NCBI RefSeq assembly: GCF_018449695.1
Contig: NZ_JAAVUY010000007.1
Coordinates: 248,001-312,000 of the forward strand
Length of the DNA stretch: 64,000 nt
Source: Bradyrhizobium sp. dw_411
Lineage (GTDB): Bacteria; Pseudomonadota; Alphaproteobacteria; Rhizobiales; Xanthobacteraceae
Direction: 5' to 3'
The notes beneath the pieces are model-generated. The model was not told where the DNA came from and did not search any database. It was given only the letters and a program-made list of their open reading frames with translations. The position numbers and the translations under genes are program-made. This document shows, in pieces, positions 51,182 to 59,630 of this stretch (position 1 is its first letter; each line of letters opens with the position of its first letter).

Positions 51182-51847
51182 ATGAGCACCTTAAAGCCGC
51201 TTCAGATCGATATCGTCTCCGACGTCGTGTGCCCGTGGTGTTACATCGGCAAGCGCCGCATCGAGGATGCGCTGGCGCTGGCGTCGGATATTCCGGTTGA
51301 GGTGCACTGGCGGCCGTTCTTTCTTAATTCCTGGATCCCGCGCGAGGGCATCAGCCGCGACGAATACCTTACGGCGAAGTTCGGTTCGGTCGAGGCCTAC
51401 AAGGGCATCGCCGGCCGCGTCGTCACGGCGGCGGCCGAGGAGGGGCTGGTGTACCGGCCCGACCAGGTCAAGCGGCAGCCGAACACGATCGATTGCCATC
51501 GGTTGATTCTGTGGGCCGAGGCGAAGGGCAAGGCGGCCGAGATGAAGCAGCGGCTGATGGAATTGTATTTCCAGGGTGGCGGCGATCTCACCGACGTCAA
51601 TGTGCTGGTGCAGGCGGCGGCCGATGTCGGGCTCGATGCCGACGATGTGCGGCGCCGTCTGGCCACCGACGAAGACGTCGCGCGGATCTCGGCGCAAGCG
51701 GAGGAGGCAGCCAACAAGGGTATCTCCGGCGTGCCCACTTACGTGTTCGCCGGCAAGTACGCGGTATCGGGCGCGCAGCCGGCCGATCAGCTCGCCCGTG
51801 CCATTCGCCAGGTCTCGGCGGAAGTAAACGCGCAAGCGGCGGAGTAG
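51182..51847 (+). CDS. DsbA family oxidoreductase (FrnE-like)
   Basis: This 221-residue cytoplasmic thioredoxin-fold protein has the CPWC active site at residues 17-20 (VVCPWCYIGKRRIEDAL). FrnE-type features follow: HWRPFFLNSWIP, QPNTIDCHRLILWAEAKGK and the cis-Pro loop NKGISGVPTYVFAGKYAVSGAQ. No signal peptide. The ATG at 51182 starts the domain; the open frame reaches into the family E repeat. Relatives act as disulfide isomerases or 2-hydroxychromene-2-carboxylate isomerase-like enzymes. Confidence 0.92.
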   Translation: MSTLKPLQIDIVSDVVCPWCYIGKRRIEDALALASDIPVEVHWRPFFLNSWIPREGISRDEYLTAKFGSVEAYKGIAGRVVTAAAEEGLVYRPDQVKRQPNTIDCHRLILWAEAKGKAAEMKQRLMELYFQGGGDLTDVNVLVQAAADVGLDADDVRRRLATDEDVARISAQAEEAANKGISGVPTYVFAGKYAVSGAQPADQLARAIRQVSAEVNAQAAE

Positions 51848-51860
51848 GGCCGTACTGGCG

Positions 51861-53105
51861 TCAGGATTTCCTGCGCTCGCGGACCAGATGCACGGCGCGG
51901 CGTGCGAGTTCGCGGACCGAGTGGCGTGCCGTCAACGCAGCGTGGATCATCGACACCACGGGATCGCGCCGACGCAGCGGGATAAGCACGTCGCCGATCC
52001 TGAGGCGTCCGCGCCAGATCGGATTGATCATCGGATGATCCGCGCTTGCGGTAGAGTCCGCCGTCGCGATCACGGCGCTGGCGCAGAGGTGTTTGGTCAG
52101 TTCAAGCGTCAGTTGCACGCCGGGTGAAAACTTCGCAAAGCGCTCGTCGACGCCGAGCTTGAAATAGAAGGCGCGGTCCTGGTGCCGCAGCACGATGGCT
52201 GCTGCGACTGGCGTCTCGCCGGCATGCAGCGTGACGATTTCGCATTGGCCTGACGCCGCAAGGCCGGTGGTGGCGCGCCGGATAAAGCCGGCATCGCCTT
52301 CATCCTGCTGCAACGCAGTTCCGCGCCGGGCTTTCCAGCCGCTGGCTTCCAGCGCCATGAAGGTCTCGACGGCAGCCGTGACCGCCTCTGGCGTGCGCGC
52401 GACATCGAAACTGATAGCACCGTGCTCGGCGAGGCGGTTGCGCTGGCGGCGCAATTCCTTCAGCTTTTTTCCGCCCAGCGCATCGCGCAGCAATTCATCG
52501 GCATCGTGCCTGGCGTCAAGACAGGCGCGTGCATGGGATTGCAGCACCCGCGGGCGCAGGCCATTCTGCCGCAATACTTCGGTGATCGCTTTCATCGCCG
52601 CGCCGTTCATCGAGACGTCGCGCAGGATCAGCGCATGGGCGCCGGCGTTGCGCGCCTGCGCGATCATGTGGTTGACCGCATCGTTGGCATTGTCGCGGTC
52701 GAGCAGCGGCGTGCACAGCGTGCCATAGGGGCTGGCGCTCGCCAGCGCGGGCAGCGGGATCTTGTAGGCGCGCCACATCGAGACGACCGGCAACAGCCCG
52801 ATCAACCGCGCCGCGCCATCCGGCACCAGCGGCGTCTCGCTCCACGCGCAGAGCGCGGAGGCTCCGGTGCGGCCGCTGGCGAAGGCGTTAACCGCCAATT
52901 CCCAATCGGGCAGATAATAACCGTTCGGCTCGATCGCGCGCTCGGCCAGCATGCGCCACGGGGTCGCTGGGATGTCCGTGAGCGGTACCAGCGCCAGACC
53001 ATGGCCCGTCACGCCACCCGGCGAGGTAGCCGCGCCCAAGCGCGCGCCCGCGGCATCGTCCGGTGATGCGCGATGGCCCAGTTCTGGTTCAGCAACCTCG
53101 ATCAC
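51861..53105 (-). CDS. GNAT-fold protein, CelD/BcsL-like (PF13480 type)
   Basis: This 414-residue protein has the N-terminal LALVPLTDIPATPWRMLAER and YLPDWELAVNAFASG. A C-terminal acetyltransferase_6-like half follows: LKELRRQRNRLAEHGAISFD, TFMALEASGWKARRGTAL and AAAIVLRHQDRAFYFKLGVDERFAKFSPGVQL. Such proteins are linked to cellulose or other exopolysaccharide synthesis. No polysaccharide genes are adjacent. Convergent with the DsbA-family gene (13 bp apart). The frame allows the ATG at 53105 only within the family-like N-terminus. Confidence 0.85.
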   Translation of the reverse strand: MIEVAEPELGHRASPDDAAGARLGAATSPGGVTGHGLALVPLTDIPATPWRMLAERAIEPNGYYLPDWELAVNAFASGRTGASALCAWSETPLVPDGAARLIGLLPVVSMWRAYKIPLPALASASPYGTLCTPLLDRDNANDAVNHMIAQARNAGAHALILRDVSMNGAAMKAITEVLRQNGLRPRVLQSHARACLDARHDADELLRDALGGKKLKELRRQRNRLAEHGAISFDVARTPEAVTAAVETFMALEASGWKARRGTALQQDEGDAGFIRRATTGLAASGQCEIVTLHAGETPVAAAIVLRHQDRAFYFKLGVDERFAKFSPGVQLTLELTKHLCASAVIATADSTASADHPMINPIWRGRLRIGDVLIPLRRRDPVVSMIHAALTARHSVRELARRAVHLVRERRKS

Positions 53106-53267
53106 GTCCCGGTTTCCCCGTTCGCGAGATGGCGCGGTTCACCACCGCGTTGTCGGGAAAGGGTAGCGGAAAGATTGGAAAAGTCCGTGGCGCACGGATT
53201 CAATTCGAGCGGTATTGTTAACGCGTCGTTTATCGGCGAGTGGTGCCCACTTCGCTCGAAAACGCTC

Positions 53268-53675
53268 TCAGATCGGCTGATAACTCTCGTTGGCGCAGGT
53301 GTCCTCGGCCTCGGCACGGCTACGGTCGAGGATGACCCCATTGTTGATGGTGATGCGATAGGTTTCGACGCCGAGCGGCTTGCCCACGGCATTAGTCAAC
53401 TCGGCCTTGACGCATGCGGTCCAGCCGAGGCCACGCAAATCGTGGTGCGGTGGCGAGACCTGGACCTGCTGCGGGTTCGACTGAGCGACGAATACTGAAT
53501 CCAGTTTTTCCCGGACCAGTTGTTTCACATCGGGGGGAGCTTCGAGCGGCGGAGGATCGCTGGCTTTGGCGCGCAGAAATTCAGGCAGAGGCGAGCGGCT
53601 GTCGGCGATGCCGCATCCTGCCAGCGTCAGCGCTACGCCCGCAATCAATGCCGTGTGGATAATCCCCCGCATCAT
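53268..53675 (-). CDS. Lipoprotein of unknown function
   Basis: This 135-residue protein begins with an ATG-ATG pair (53675). A lipoprotein signal ALIAGVALTLAGC places the lipidated Cys in a standard LAGC box. The mature part has EAPPDVKQLVREKLDSVF, SPPHHDLRGLGWTACVKAEL and VETYRITINNGVILDRSRAE, with two further Cys. An upstream TTG is less likely. No family recognised. Confidence 0.8.
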   Translation of the reverse strand: MMRGIIHTALIAGVALTLAGCGIADSRSPLPEFLRAKASDPPPLEAPPDVKQLVREKLDSVFVAQSNPQQVQVSPPHHDLRGLGWTACVKAELTNAVGKPLGVETYRITINNGVILDRSRAEAEDTCANESYQPI

Positions 53676-53809
53676 CAAATATTACCCCGCCCCGGTTAAG
53701 ATTGCGCGGGGGTGGGGGTCAATTCGCCGGCTTGCGCCATCAACAATTACTGAAAACCGGGCAGAGGATTGCTGAATGTTTCTGCGCAAACAGCCGACAC
53801 AATTGTTCC

Positions 53810-54289
53810 TCACAGCATCGCGAAGGCGCTTGAGACCATGGCCACCGGCTTGTTGTCGGCGGCGCTGGACAGCGTGACCCGGCCGAAGCTCATGGTGCGC
53901 CCGAGCCGCACCACCCGGGCATCGGCCAGCACATCCGACGACATAACGGGCCGCATGAAGTGCGTGGTCTGGTCGACGGTTGTCATCGGCCGGTAGCCGC
54001 GATTGGCGGTCAGGATTGCGATCACCATCGAGGTGTCGGCCAGCGCCATCAGCGCTTGGCCGCAGACGATGCCGCCGTGCCGGCACAGCCGTTCCGAGAA
54101 AGCCATTCGCAGCACTGCGCCCGGCTGCCAGTCGGCAGCAGCGCCCGTTGGCGGGGCGTATTCAATGCTGGAGATCGACAATCCCAAATCCAGCACCCAA
54201 GGTGCGAATACGTCGCCAAGGACGCGCCGCGCTTCCTCGATATCGAATTCCTCGGGCTTTTGTTCTAAGGCTTGGGGCTTGTCTGGCAT
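53810..54289 (-). CDS. PaaI-type thioesterase (hotdog fold)
   Basis: This 159-residue protein has the hotdog core ERLCRHGGIVCGQALMALADTSM and YRPMTTVDQTTHFMRPVMSSDV, followed by RLGRTMSFGRVTLSS. The H-G-G-x-x-x-G block places it in the PaaI/4HBT group that hydrolyses acyl- or aryl-CoA thioesters. The ATG at 54289 (MPDKPQAL) is preferred over an earlier ATG that would read through a promoter-like region. Function is predicted by fold only. Confidence 0.85.
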   Translation of the reverse strand: MPDKPQALEQKPEEFDIEEARRVLGDVFAPWVLDLGLSISSIEYAPPTGAAADWQPGAVLRMAFSERLCRHGGIVCGQALMALADTSMVIAILTANRGYRPMTTVDQTTHFMRPVMSSDVLADARVVRLGRTMSFGRVTLSSAADNKPVAMVSSAFAML

Positions 54290-54441
54290 GAAGCAGATCC
54301 TCGCCGGGGATGATGCCTTATGCCAGAGCGCATCCGGTGCGCAAAGGGAAGCCGCTTTGGCACGTCTTGAGCGTCTCTTTTGGACGGCTTGAAAATGCCT
54401 GACTTGAGGCCGTAGGGTAGAATCTGTGTGGGAGTAGGGTG

Positions 54442-54570
54442 ATGGCGTTGCGGCGATTGGCATTGATTTTCAGCGTTGTGGCAGTGGGGCTCGCGCTGAG
54501 CGGCTGCACCAAATGCGGTCCGATCTGGGACGACTGGATGCAGAAATCCTGCAAGTCGGACCATTTCTAA
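54442..54570 (+). CDS. Very small lipoprotein (42 aa)
   Basis: MALRRLALIFSVVAVGLALS followed by GC gives a perfect lipobox (LSGC, Cys 22). The mature part is 21 residues (CTKCGPIWDDWMQKSCKSDH and F) with three Cys. GGAG lies about 9 bp before the ATG. Entericidin-like in size but not in sequence; likely a real membrane-anchored micro-lipoprotein. Confidence 0.75.
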   Translation: MALRRLALIFSVVAVGLALSGCTKCGPIWDDWMQKSCKSDHF

Positions 54571-54671
54571 GTGCTATGCCCGGCGCGTTCGCCGGCCCGC
54601 TTGGCGGGGCGGTCTGCGCGGTGATATCCTGCGCAATGATATGTTATTGGGGACAATACAGGGAGCATCCC

Positions 54672-54953
54672 ATGAAAGTTTTCCGTGTGGCGATGGTTAT
54701 CGGGTTGCTGGCCTCGCCTGCCTACGCCCAGATGCCCGCCTTGAATCTGATGCAGGACAAGCCCGGCAAGACGCAGGATGAGAAGGATGCCGAAGCTGCG
54801 CGCGACAAGGCCTATAAGGAGTCGCTAAAGAAGATCCCGGATGCCAAGGTGCCCGCGGATCCTTGGGGCACCGTACGAAGCGATGCGCCCAAGACATCGG
54901 ACAAGGCCACAGCTTCCGCGAAGCCAAAGAAAACTGGCAGCACCGCGAATTAA
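54672..54953 (+). CDS. Small exported Lys-rich protein
   Basis: This 93-residue protein has a signal peptide (VFRVAMVIGLLASPAYAQ). The mature part is short and charged (KPGKTQDEKDAEAARDKAYK) with VPADPWGTVRSDAPKTSDKA and a Lys/Ala tail. The ATG at 54672 is chosen because it starts the signal peptide and GGGAGCATCCC precedes it. Likely disordered; similar small periplasmic proteins are common in Bradyrhizobium. Function unknown. Confidence 0.78.
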   Translation: MKVFRVAMVIGLLASPAYAQMPALNLMQDKPGKTQDEKDAEAARDKAYKESLKKIPDAKVPADPWGTVRSDAPKTSDKATASAKPKKTGSTAN

Positions 54954-55063
54954 AGCGTTAGAGATAAACGCCGCCCTGCCGGGAATGTCGGCGCGTTGAG
55001 CTTGCGGCCAGGATCAGGCGGTCCTTGATCAGGCGGTCCTTTTTTTTCGCCTCATCTCTTGTC

Positions 55064-55258
55064 TCACTTCTCCCGGCCGCCGACATCGCGAACGAGCGCG
55101 GCAAGGCGGCCCATAAAGTTGTTCACCCAACCGTCTTCCTCTCGCGGAGCGGCCTGGCCGTTTTCGGGCGCCGATGCATCCCCGGGCGCCTTCATATCGA
55201 AGCGCGCTTCCTCGGGGTCGTCGTCTAAAATCTGACGCCGGCGATTTGCTGACAGCAT
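55064..55258 (-). CDS. Small hydrophilic protein (64 aa)
   Basis: MLSANRRRQILDDDPEEARF, an acidic/Pro middle and a C-terminal amphipathic helix (GWVNNFMGRLAALVRDVGGR). AAGAGGAA lies 6 bp before the ATG, supporting expression. No family recognised. Confidence 0.6.
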   Translation of the reverse strand: MLSANRRRQILDDDPEEARFDMKAPGDASAPENGQAAPREEDGWVNNFMGRLAALVRDVGGREK

Positions 55259-55347
55259 TCTGGGTTCCTCTTCTCGGAAGCCAACGTGCTACAGAAGATA
55301 GAGTTCCATAATCGCTACAATCAGTAGATGACGAGGGGGAGACGCCT

Positions 55348-56052
55348 TCAGGTCAGTGCGGCGGACTGGTCCAGCAAGGTTTGGTAGCATTCGCAGGACA
55401 TCCGCATCAGCGCGGGTCGGTTCAGGATCTTGATCACGCCGCGCGAATAGGTGATCACACCGGCGTTCTGCACCCGGCTTGCGACTTCGGTCACAGACGT
55501 CCGCCTGACGCCCAACATCTCAGCGAGAAATTCCTGCGTCAGCGCTACGGTGTCGCCGCCGGATCGGTCGGCGCTTTGCAGCAGCCAGCGGCAAAATCGC
55601 GCCTCGATCGGGTGGAGCGCGTTGCAGGCGGCCGTTACCCGCGCCTGCGACAGCAGCACTTCGTTGTAGCGGATACACAGATTGCGAATGGCCTCGCTGC
55701 CGGCAACGGCCGTCCTGAAATGGGGAGCTGCGATCCTGCTGCAGGTCAGCGGCATCTGCACCACGACGCGCACCAGCGATTTGTAGAGGCCAAGCCCGGC
55801 CATCGCGCCGACGACGCCTTCGCGGCCGACAGTCGCGGTCTCGATCGCCTTGCCGTCGCGCAGCACGGCAAGCAACGACAGCATGCCGTCATGCGGGAAA
55901 TAGATTTGGTCGACTTCGTCGCCGGCTTCGGAGAGTACGATGCCCTGTTGAAGTGAAATCGTCGACAGATGCGGAAGCAGGCGGTCGAAATCGTTGCGGG
56001 GCAATGCGGCGAGCAGTTTGTTGTCCAAAGGACCTGCGTTCGAGTTGGCCAA
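55348..56052 (-). CDS. Crp/Fnr family transcriptional regulator
   Basis: This 234-residue regulator has an N-terminal cyclic-nucleotide-binding-like beta barrel (SLQQGIVLSEAGDEVDQIYFP, TATVGREGVVGAMAGLGLYKS). A C-terminal winged HTH follows (LTQEFLAEMLGVRRTSVTEVASRVQNAGVI split over about 168-200, then YSRGVIKILNRPAL). No N-terminal Cys cluster of the FNR type is seen, so an oxygen-sensing cluster is unlikely. Belongs to the Bradyrhizobium-abundant Crp group with unknown effectors. Confidence 0.9.
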   Translation of the reverse strand: MANSNAGPLDNKLLAALPRNDFDRLLPHLSTISLQQGIVLSEAGDEVDQIYFPHDGMLSLLAVLRDGKAIETATVGREGVVGAMAGLGLYKSLVRVVVQMPLTCSRIAAPHFRTAVAGSEAIRNLCIRYNEVLLSQARVTAACNALHPIEARFCRWLLQSADRSGGDTVALTQEFLAEMLGVRRTSVTEVASRVQNAGVITYSRGVIKILNRPALMRMSCECYQTLLDQSAALT

Positions 56053-56410
56053 TGCGGTATCCCGCCCGGTCGGTCGGGCCGATTTTACCGCAGGGGTGGG
56101 TAAGGGACGCTCCGAGAGGGCGATCCGCGGGAAACGTCAATATAGGAAGATGGCGCCCGCGATGTCGGCACGGTACCGATCATAGCGGCGGACCGATCCA
56201 CAGGTACCCTGATGCAAGATGCGATTGGGCTGCAATACCATTGGCTTACGTGCGTCACACGGCGGCAAAGTTTATATGTCGGAAATCGAACAGAGGCTCT
56301 TCCGGCAGCCGCAGAAAATGCACGTTATTGGTCAAGTGGCAGCCGAGACGACTCGGTTTGGCGACGCTGCACGCTATATTGAGCCGGTCGTTATCTGTTG
56401 GAGTTGCGAC
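56053..56410. other. Intergenic region without a clear gene
   Basis: This 358-bp stretch carries the divergent 5' regions of the Crp/Fnr gene and the small gene at 56411. The frame of the latter is open from 56219 with ATGs at 56219 and 56276, so a longer product is possible. I see no RNA gene or repeat. Confidence 0.4.
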
Positions 56411-56641
56411 ATGGTTTCTCGTCCGCGCGATCTCGCAGACCGGATGGCCGGCCGGCGCAGGCCGGACGACGGCTATCTGCGCGAAACCTTTACTTTGCCG
56501 CGCGACAAGGCGCGTAGCAGGGCGCGCGATTTCCTCACCCGCTACCCCAAGGCGGCCTATATGAGCGGCGTGGAAAGCTGGCGTGAGCTACCGGGCGGCG
56601 ACATCGAATTCACCATGCGGCGGCTGCGGAGCGCTGATTAG
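56411..56641 (+). CDS. Small protein of unknown function
   Basis: This 76-residue soluble protein starts MVSRPRDLADRMAGRRRPDD, continues TLPRDKARSRARDFLTRYPK and ends MRRLRSAD. GGAG lies 7 bp before the chosen ATG; in-frame ATGs at 56219 and 56276 would add up to 64 residues without recognisable features. Sequence of this kind is, from memory, common in Bradyrhizobium. No known domain. Confidence 0.65.
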   Translation: MVSRPRDLADRMAGRRRPDDGYLRETFTLPRDKARSRARDFLTRYPKAAYMSGVESWRELPGGDIEFTMRRLRSAD

Positions 56642-56736
56642 TGGGCTTCCACCAGGGAGCTGCGCCAGGGGTTTCAGCCGGACCGGGGCACGGTCGATCA
56701 GGCGACAAACGCCGAAGGCGTTGGCGCTGGGATCAT

Positions 56737-56970
56737 CTAATCGGGCGTCTCCGCCACCAGGCGGATGCGGAACACCGGTTGCTTGGCTTCATCCAGAAGC
56801 TCCATTTCCCATTCGGAGTTTTGCTGTAGTTTGCGGGAAATGCCGCCGATGATACCGGCGCAAACGCTGGTCAGCTCTTTCCACGCGGCATCATGATCGG
56901 CAAATTCGGTGCCTTGATCGGACGCGCCGCAGATGGTGCCGTTTCGGATGCGAAAAAAATAGAGCGGCAT
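56737..56970 (-). CDS. DUF6894-like small protein
   Basis: This 77-residue protein begins MPLYFFRIRNGTICGASDQG, with the acidic FADHDAAWKELTS helix and a C-terminal strand PVFRIRLVAE. The MPxYFFxxxxG start followed by D-x-G-x-E-F is the pattern of the DUF6894 family abundant in Bradyrhizobium (name from memory). The ATG at 56970 is preferred to an upstream start 12 bp earlier. Function unknown. Confidence 0.75.
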   Translation of the reverse strand: MPLYFFRIRNGTICGASDQGTEFADHDAAWKELTSVCAGIIGGISRKLQQNSEWEMELLDEAKQPVFRIRLVAETPD

Positions 56971-57110
56971 GGAATGACCCAATGCGTGAAGGCCGCTCTA
57001 GGCCCATGAAACCAATAAAATCTCACACGCAGTGAATTCCTGAATCCGGGACGGATCAATCCGGGAATCTACGGATTTGGCGTGGCCGCCTCGCTTGCGC
57101 GCAGCGGCGA

Positions 57111-57305
57111 TTATTCGCTCTCGGTAATCCGGATCAGGCCGTCGCCGGTGACGACAGGGCCTTTGGCCGTCTCGGTGACGTAGCCAAGCATGATCAGCTT
57201 TGCCAGATGAGGCGCAGGGATAACCGGGGTGGGCGAAGTGATCGCGACTTCGATCAGGGAAGCGAACTCTTCAGGCGTCAAAAGCTTCGGCGTATGCATC
57301 GTCAT
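57111..57305 (-). CDS. Small protein, possible degenerate winged-helix
   Basis: This 64-residue product (MTMHTPKLLTPEEFASLIEV and following) has helix-rich N-terminal sequence and a final VTGDGLIRITESE that resembles a small beta-wing. The segment HLAKLIMLGYVTETAKGPVV would suit a recognition region, but the similarity is weak. No good Shine-Dalgarno sequence. Function not assigned. Confidence 0.5.
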   Translation of the reverse strand: MTMHTPKLLTPEEFASLIEVAITSPTPVIPAPHLAKLIMLGYVTETAKGPVVTGDGLIRITESE

Positions 57306-57780
57306 CGGCGAACTCACGATCAGGACGTGGCCGTTGTCCGATTGGCAAGACCACAAGGAAATTTATGAGCCGATTCCTGATCGGAAGCGAGGGCTCTCGG
57401 TAGTACTACGGATCAGGGCGGCTTCTGTTTCAAACCGAACAGGTCAGGCCCGCGGATGTGGGGATGACGGCCTGGTTTTGCCAGTCCGCCCGGCGGGCGG
57501 TCGTGGCGCCGGCTTCCGGGCAGGGCCTGTTTGACGGCCTGCTTGTGCCTACTTCAGCGAACCATTGGCGGCATGAGATATCGCTGCCCCGTTCACGCCG
57601 AGACATCGGGCCTGGTCTCGAAGCGTGCCGGGCTTGCCCAGCAACAGGCAGAAATAAAAAGACGGCGCATTCACGCGGGATTAAGCGCCTTTTTTGATTC
57701 AATTTTAAGCAACGATCAGCAGAGTTCCGTTCATGGAACCCGCAAGAATTGCCGGGGCGTTAATACCAGGAGGTAGCATC
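57306..57780. other. Gene-poor region before the Flp pilin gene
   Basis: No supported gene was found in these 475 bp. A short GGCGC/GCGCC stem followed by six T (57664-57696) could be a terminator for an unseen transcript. An AGGAGG site at 57768-57773 belongs to the pilin gene. Confidence 0.35.
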
Positions 57781-57945
57781 TTGAAGCATTTATTTAGGCG
57801 CTTTTTGGCGGATCAATCAGGCGCCACCGCGATTGAATACGCCCTGATCGCGGCAGGTATTTCGCTCGCCATCATCGCCGCTGTTAACGGCCTCGGCTCA
57901 ACGCTCAACACATCATTCTCGACGATCAACACCGCCTTGAAATAG
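57781..57945 (+). CDS. Flp family type IVb pilin
   Basis: This 54-residue prepilin reads MKHLFRRFLADQSG, then ATAIEYALIAAGISLAIIAA. The prepilin peptidase site is G before A-T-A-I-E-Y with Glu at +5 and Tyr at +6. The start is a TTG at 57781, chosen because AGGAGG sits 7 bp upstream; a more distant ATG would add 16 unrelated residues. Flp pilins assemble through Tad systems for surface attachment; no tad genes are beside it, so the assembly machinery must be elsewhere. A terminator follows. Confidence 0.9.
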   Translation: MKHLFRRFLADQSGATAIEYALIAAGISLAIIAAVNGLGSTLNTSFSTINTALK

Positions 57946-58100
57946 CCGCCGGCGGAGCTCCCGGCAGCGCTCCTGTCTCCCGTGGTGAGCTTTCCAGCGC
58001 AAGCCTCGTTTCGAGCCCGCCTCATCTGAAACCGGATCGGATGATCGCCGTACCTATTCGATGGCGGCGATTGGTCCTCCAGATTAGCCCCGCCGTCAGC

Positions 58101-58139
58101 GACCCCCTTTCGCGGTCCCCCGCGAGACGGGGGTCGTTT
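58101..58139 (+). terminator. Branched hairpin terminator downstream of the pilin gene
   Basis: GACCCCC (58101-58107) pairs with GGGGGTC (58129-58135), with an inner CGCGG/CCGCG hairpin, followed by GTTTC. Confidence 0.65.
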
Positions 58140-58247
58140 CACGGCGGAACTGGCGGGTAGCGTTTCCGGGCGAAAGCCTGCCCCGGCTTGATCCGGGATG
58201 GATACCGGTTCGCGCAAGGAAGGCGCGTCAAACAAAAGATTGGGCCC

Positions 58248-58268
58248 GGTTCTGATTTAATCAGAACC
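58248..58268. other. Perfect 21-bp palindrome
   Basis: GGTTCTGAT-TTA-ATCAGAACC has 9-bp perfect arms. It lies in non-coding DNA with no gene nearby for 260 bp. It could be a protein-binding site or a small hairpin. A second hairpin (AGCCG-CA-CAGC with GCTG-TG-CGGCT) follows at about 58291-58321. Confidence 0.55.
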
Positions 58269-58530
58269 GACAAGGCTCTCCCCAAGAAGAAAGCCGCCAC
58301 CAGCATTCTGCTGATGACGGCTTGGGAATTGCACTCGCAAGTACAGCCTAGCGCCACGTAGTTAATAAACCGTTTCCAAATTCCGTAGAAATACGGAAAT
58401 GTGTCCCATCTATTTTGGGGACCCGCGATCGGGATGGCCTCCGGTCGCCGTCACTGCGAGGCTGCCCGATGAAGCGCGCGGGACCGGGCACGACTGGTCG
58501 GTAAACTCAAAAGGGTTCGGCGAACGCGCT

Positions 58531-58644
58531 TCACTGCACCGATAGAAAAATAACAGCCAGCACGACAATCCACCCCACGATGATGAGGGAAGCCACGGCG
58601 CCGGCCGTAATTTTAAGTTTCTCCTGTGTCGTGTAACCGCGCAT
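58531..58644 (-). CDS. Single-pass membrane microprotein (37 aa)
   Basis: MRGYTTQEKLKITAGAVASL and a following hydrophobic helix IIVGWIVVLAVIFLSVQ give a classic small inner-membrane protein. GGAG lies 5 bp before the ATG (58644). The gene is too short for most annotation pipelines. No known family recognised. Confidence 0.65.
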   Translation of the reverse strand: MRGYTTQEKLKITAGAVASLIIVGWIVVLAVIFLSVQ

Positions 58645-58765
58645 GGGAGCTCCGATTGGCGACCTCTTTCATTTTGAAAAGCTATGAAATCTTAATTTGT
58701 TTCGCGCGCAACTCGGTGATCAGATGCAGCGCAATGACGCCGCGCAATACGGTGTCATTCTCCCC

Positions 58766-58802
58766 AACCCCGCTGGGTGGACCCCCGTCTGGCGGGGTTT
58801 TC
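58766..58802 (+). terminator. Rho-independent terminator without an upstream gene
   Basis: AACCCCGC (58766-58773) and GCGGGGTT (58792-58799) with a TTTTC tail. No plus-strand gene lies in the 120 bp before it, so a small RNA may end here. Confidence 0.65.
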
Positions 58803-59031
58803 GTTGTGGCCATATCTGCGTCAAACAGTGGCCTGTTTCTGCCGATATCGTAATATCCGCGATCGAAACAAGGGGTCAGTGGCGTTTGGGGCGGCAACGC
58901 AAGCTGCGTCGCCACAGACGAGGGTATTTAAGCCGGTCCGTCTCGCAAGATGAAGATTCAGTCAAATCGTGACACGAAGCTTACAGCGCGCGGGTGAGGA
59001 TTGATGAGACGCGTCAGCGCGAGGTGCGCGG

Positions 59032-59205
59032 ATGTTTGAAGGCCTGACGAGACGCGATGTTGTGATCGCCGCAATCATCCTGATTGCCGTGGTCGCTTTG
59101 ACGATCGAAGGCACATATTACGGACTTCATAGATACGTACTCGATCGTCCGGCCGGCCTTCAGACAAAGCAGGACGGTCCAAAGCCCGACCAGCAGGCCA
59201 GATAA
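59032..59205 (+). CDS. Small membrane protein (57 aa)
   Basis: MFEGLTRRDVVIAAIILIAV then VALTIEGTYYGLHRYVLD gives one transmembrane helix with a hydrophilic Gln/Pro/Lys tail (GLQTKQDGPKPDQQAR). GAGG lies about 7 bp before the ATG. No family recognised. A hairpin follows directly behind the stop. Confidence 0.65.
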   Translation: MFEGLTRRDVVIAAIILIAVVALTIEGTYYGLHRYVLDRPAGLQTKQDGPKPDQQAR

Positions 59206-59240
59206 GGAAAAACCCCGCCCAACGGGGGTCGGGCGAGGTT
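59206..59240 (-). terminator. Hairpin whose T-tail lies on the minus strand
   Basis: AACC-C-CGCCC (59211-59220) pairs with GGGCG-A-GGTT (59231-59240). Read leftward the stem is followed by TTTCC, so it best terminates a minus-strand transcript; it may also end the small membrane gene on the plus strand. Confidence 0.6.
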
Positions 59241-59542
59241 CCTCTAGGGATGTCGCTGGCAACGACATCGCAGTGCGATAATGACGATTTCGGATGCGGG
59301 GGCGATTAAATAAAAGTTCAGAGATCCCGGCAGAATCCGCTGGAAATCTTTCCCCTTTGCGTGTTTCCGCTGCAGAAGGGAGGAGTCCATCGCTCCTTCG
59401 GCACTCGTTGAAATAGCCGCTTACAGATTCAAAGCCGGTACTTTCCAGGAGCACGCGTTAACCCCGCTTTTACCAAGCCGCATCAGCATCAGGCATAGAT
59501 GCGGCGGAACCGGAGCAGTGCCGGGCCGGCAGCCGCATGAGA

Positions 59543-59578
59543 AAGCCGTCCGGCGTCACGCCCGGGCGGCTTTTTTTT
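59543..59578 (+). terminator. Strong rho-independent terminator without an upstream gene
   Basis: AAGCCG-T-CCGG (59543-59553) pairs with CCGG-G-CGGCTT (59562-59572), followed by a run of eight T in all. No plus-strand gene lies within the 330 bp upstream, so a small RNA ending here is the simplest explanation. Confidence 0.75.
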
Positions 59579-59630
59579 CTGAAATTGAAAAGACCAGAAA
59601 GAGGCCGCCAACGGAGGGGGCTTTCTTATT

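Noticed and set aside
53106..53267. Short plus-strand ORF between the GNAT-like and lipoprotein genes
   Set aside because: No ribosome site or sequence pattern supports it; it overlaps both minus-strand genes.
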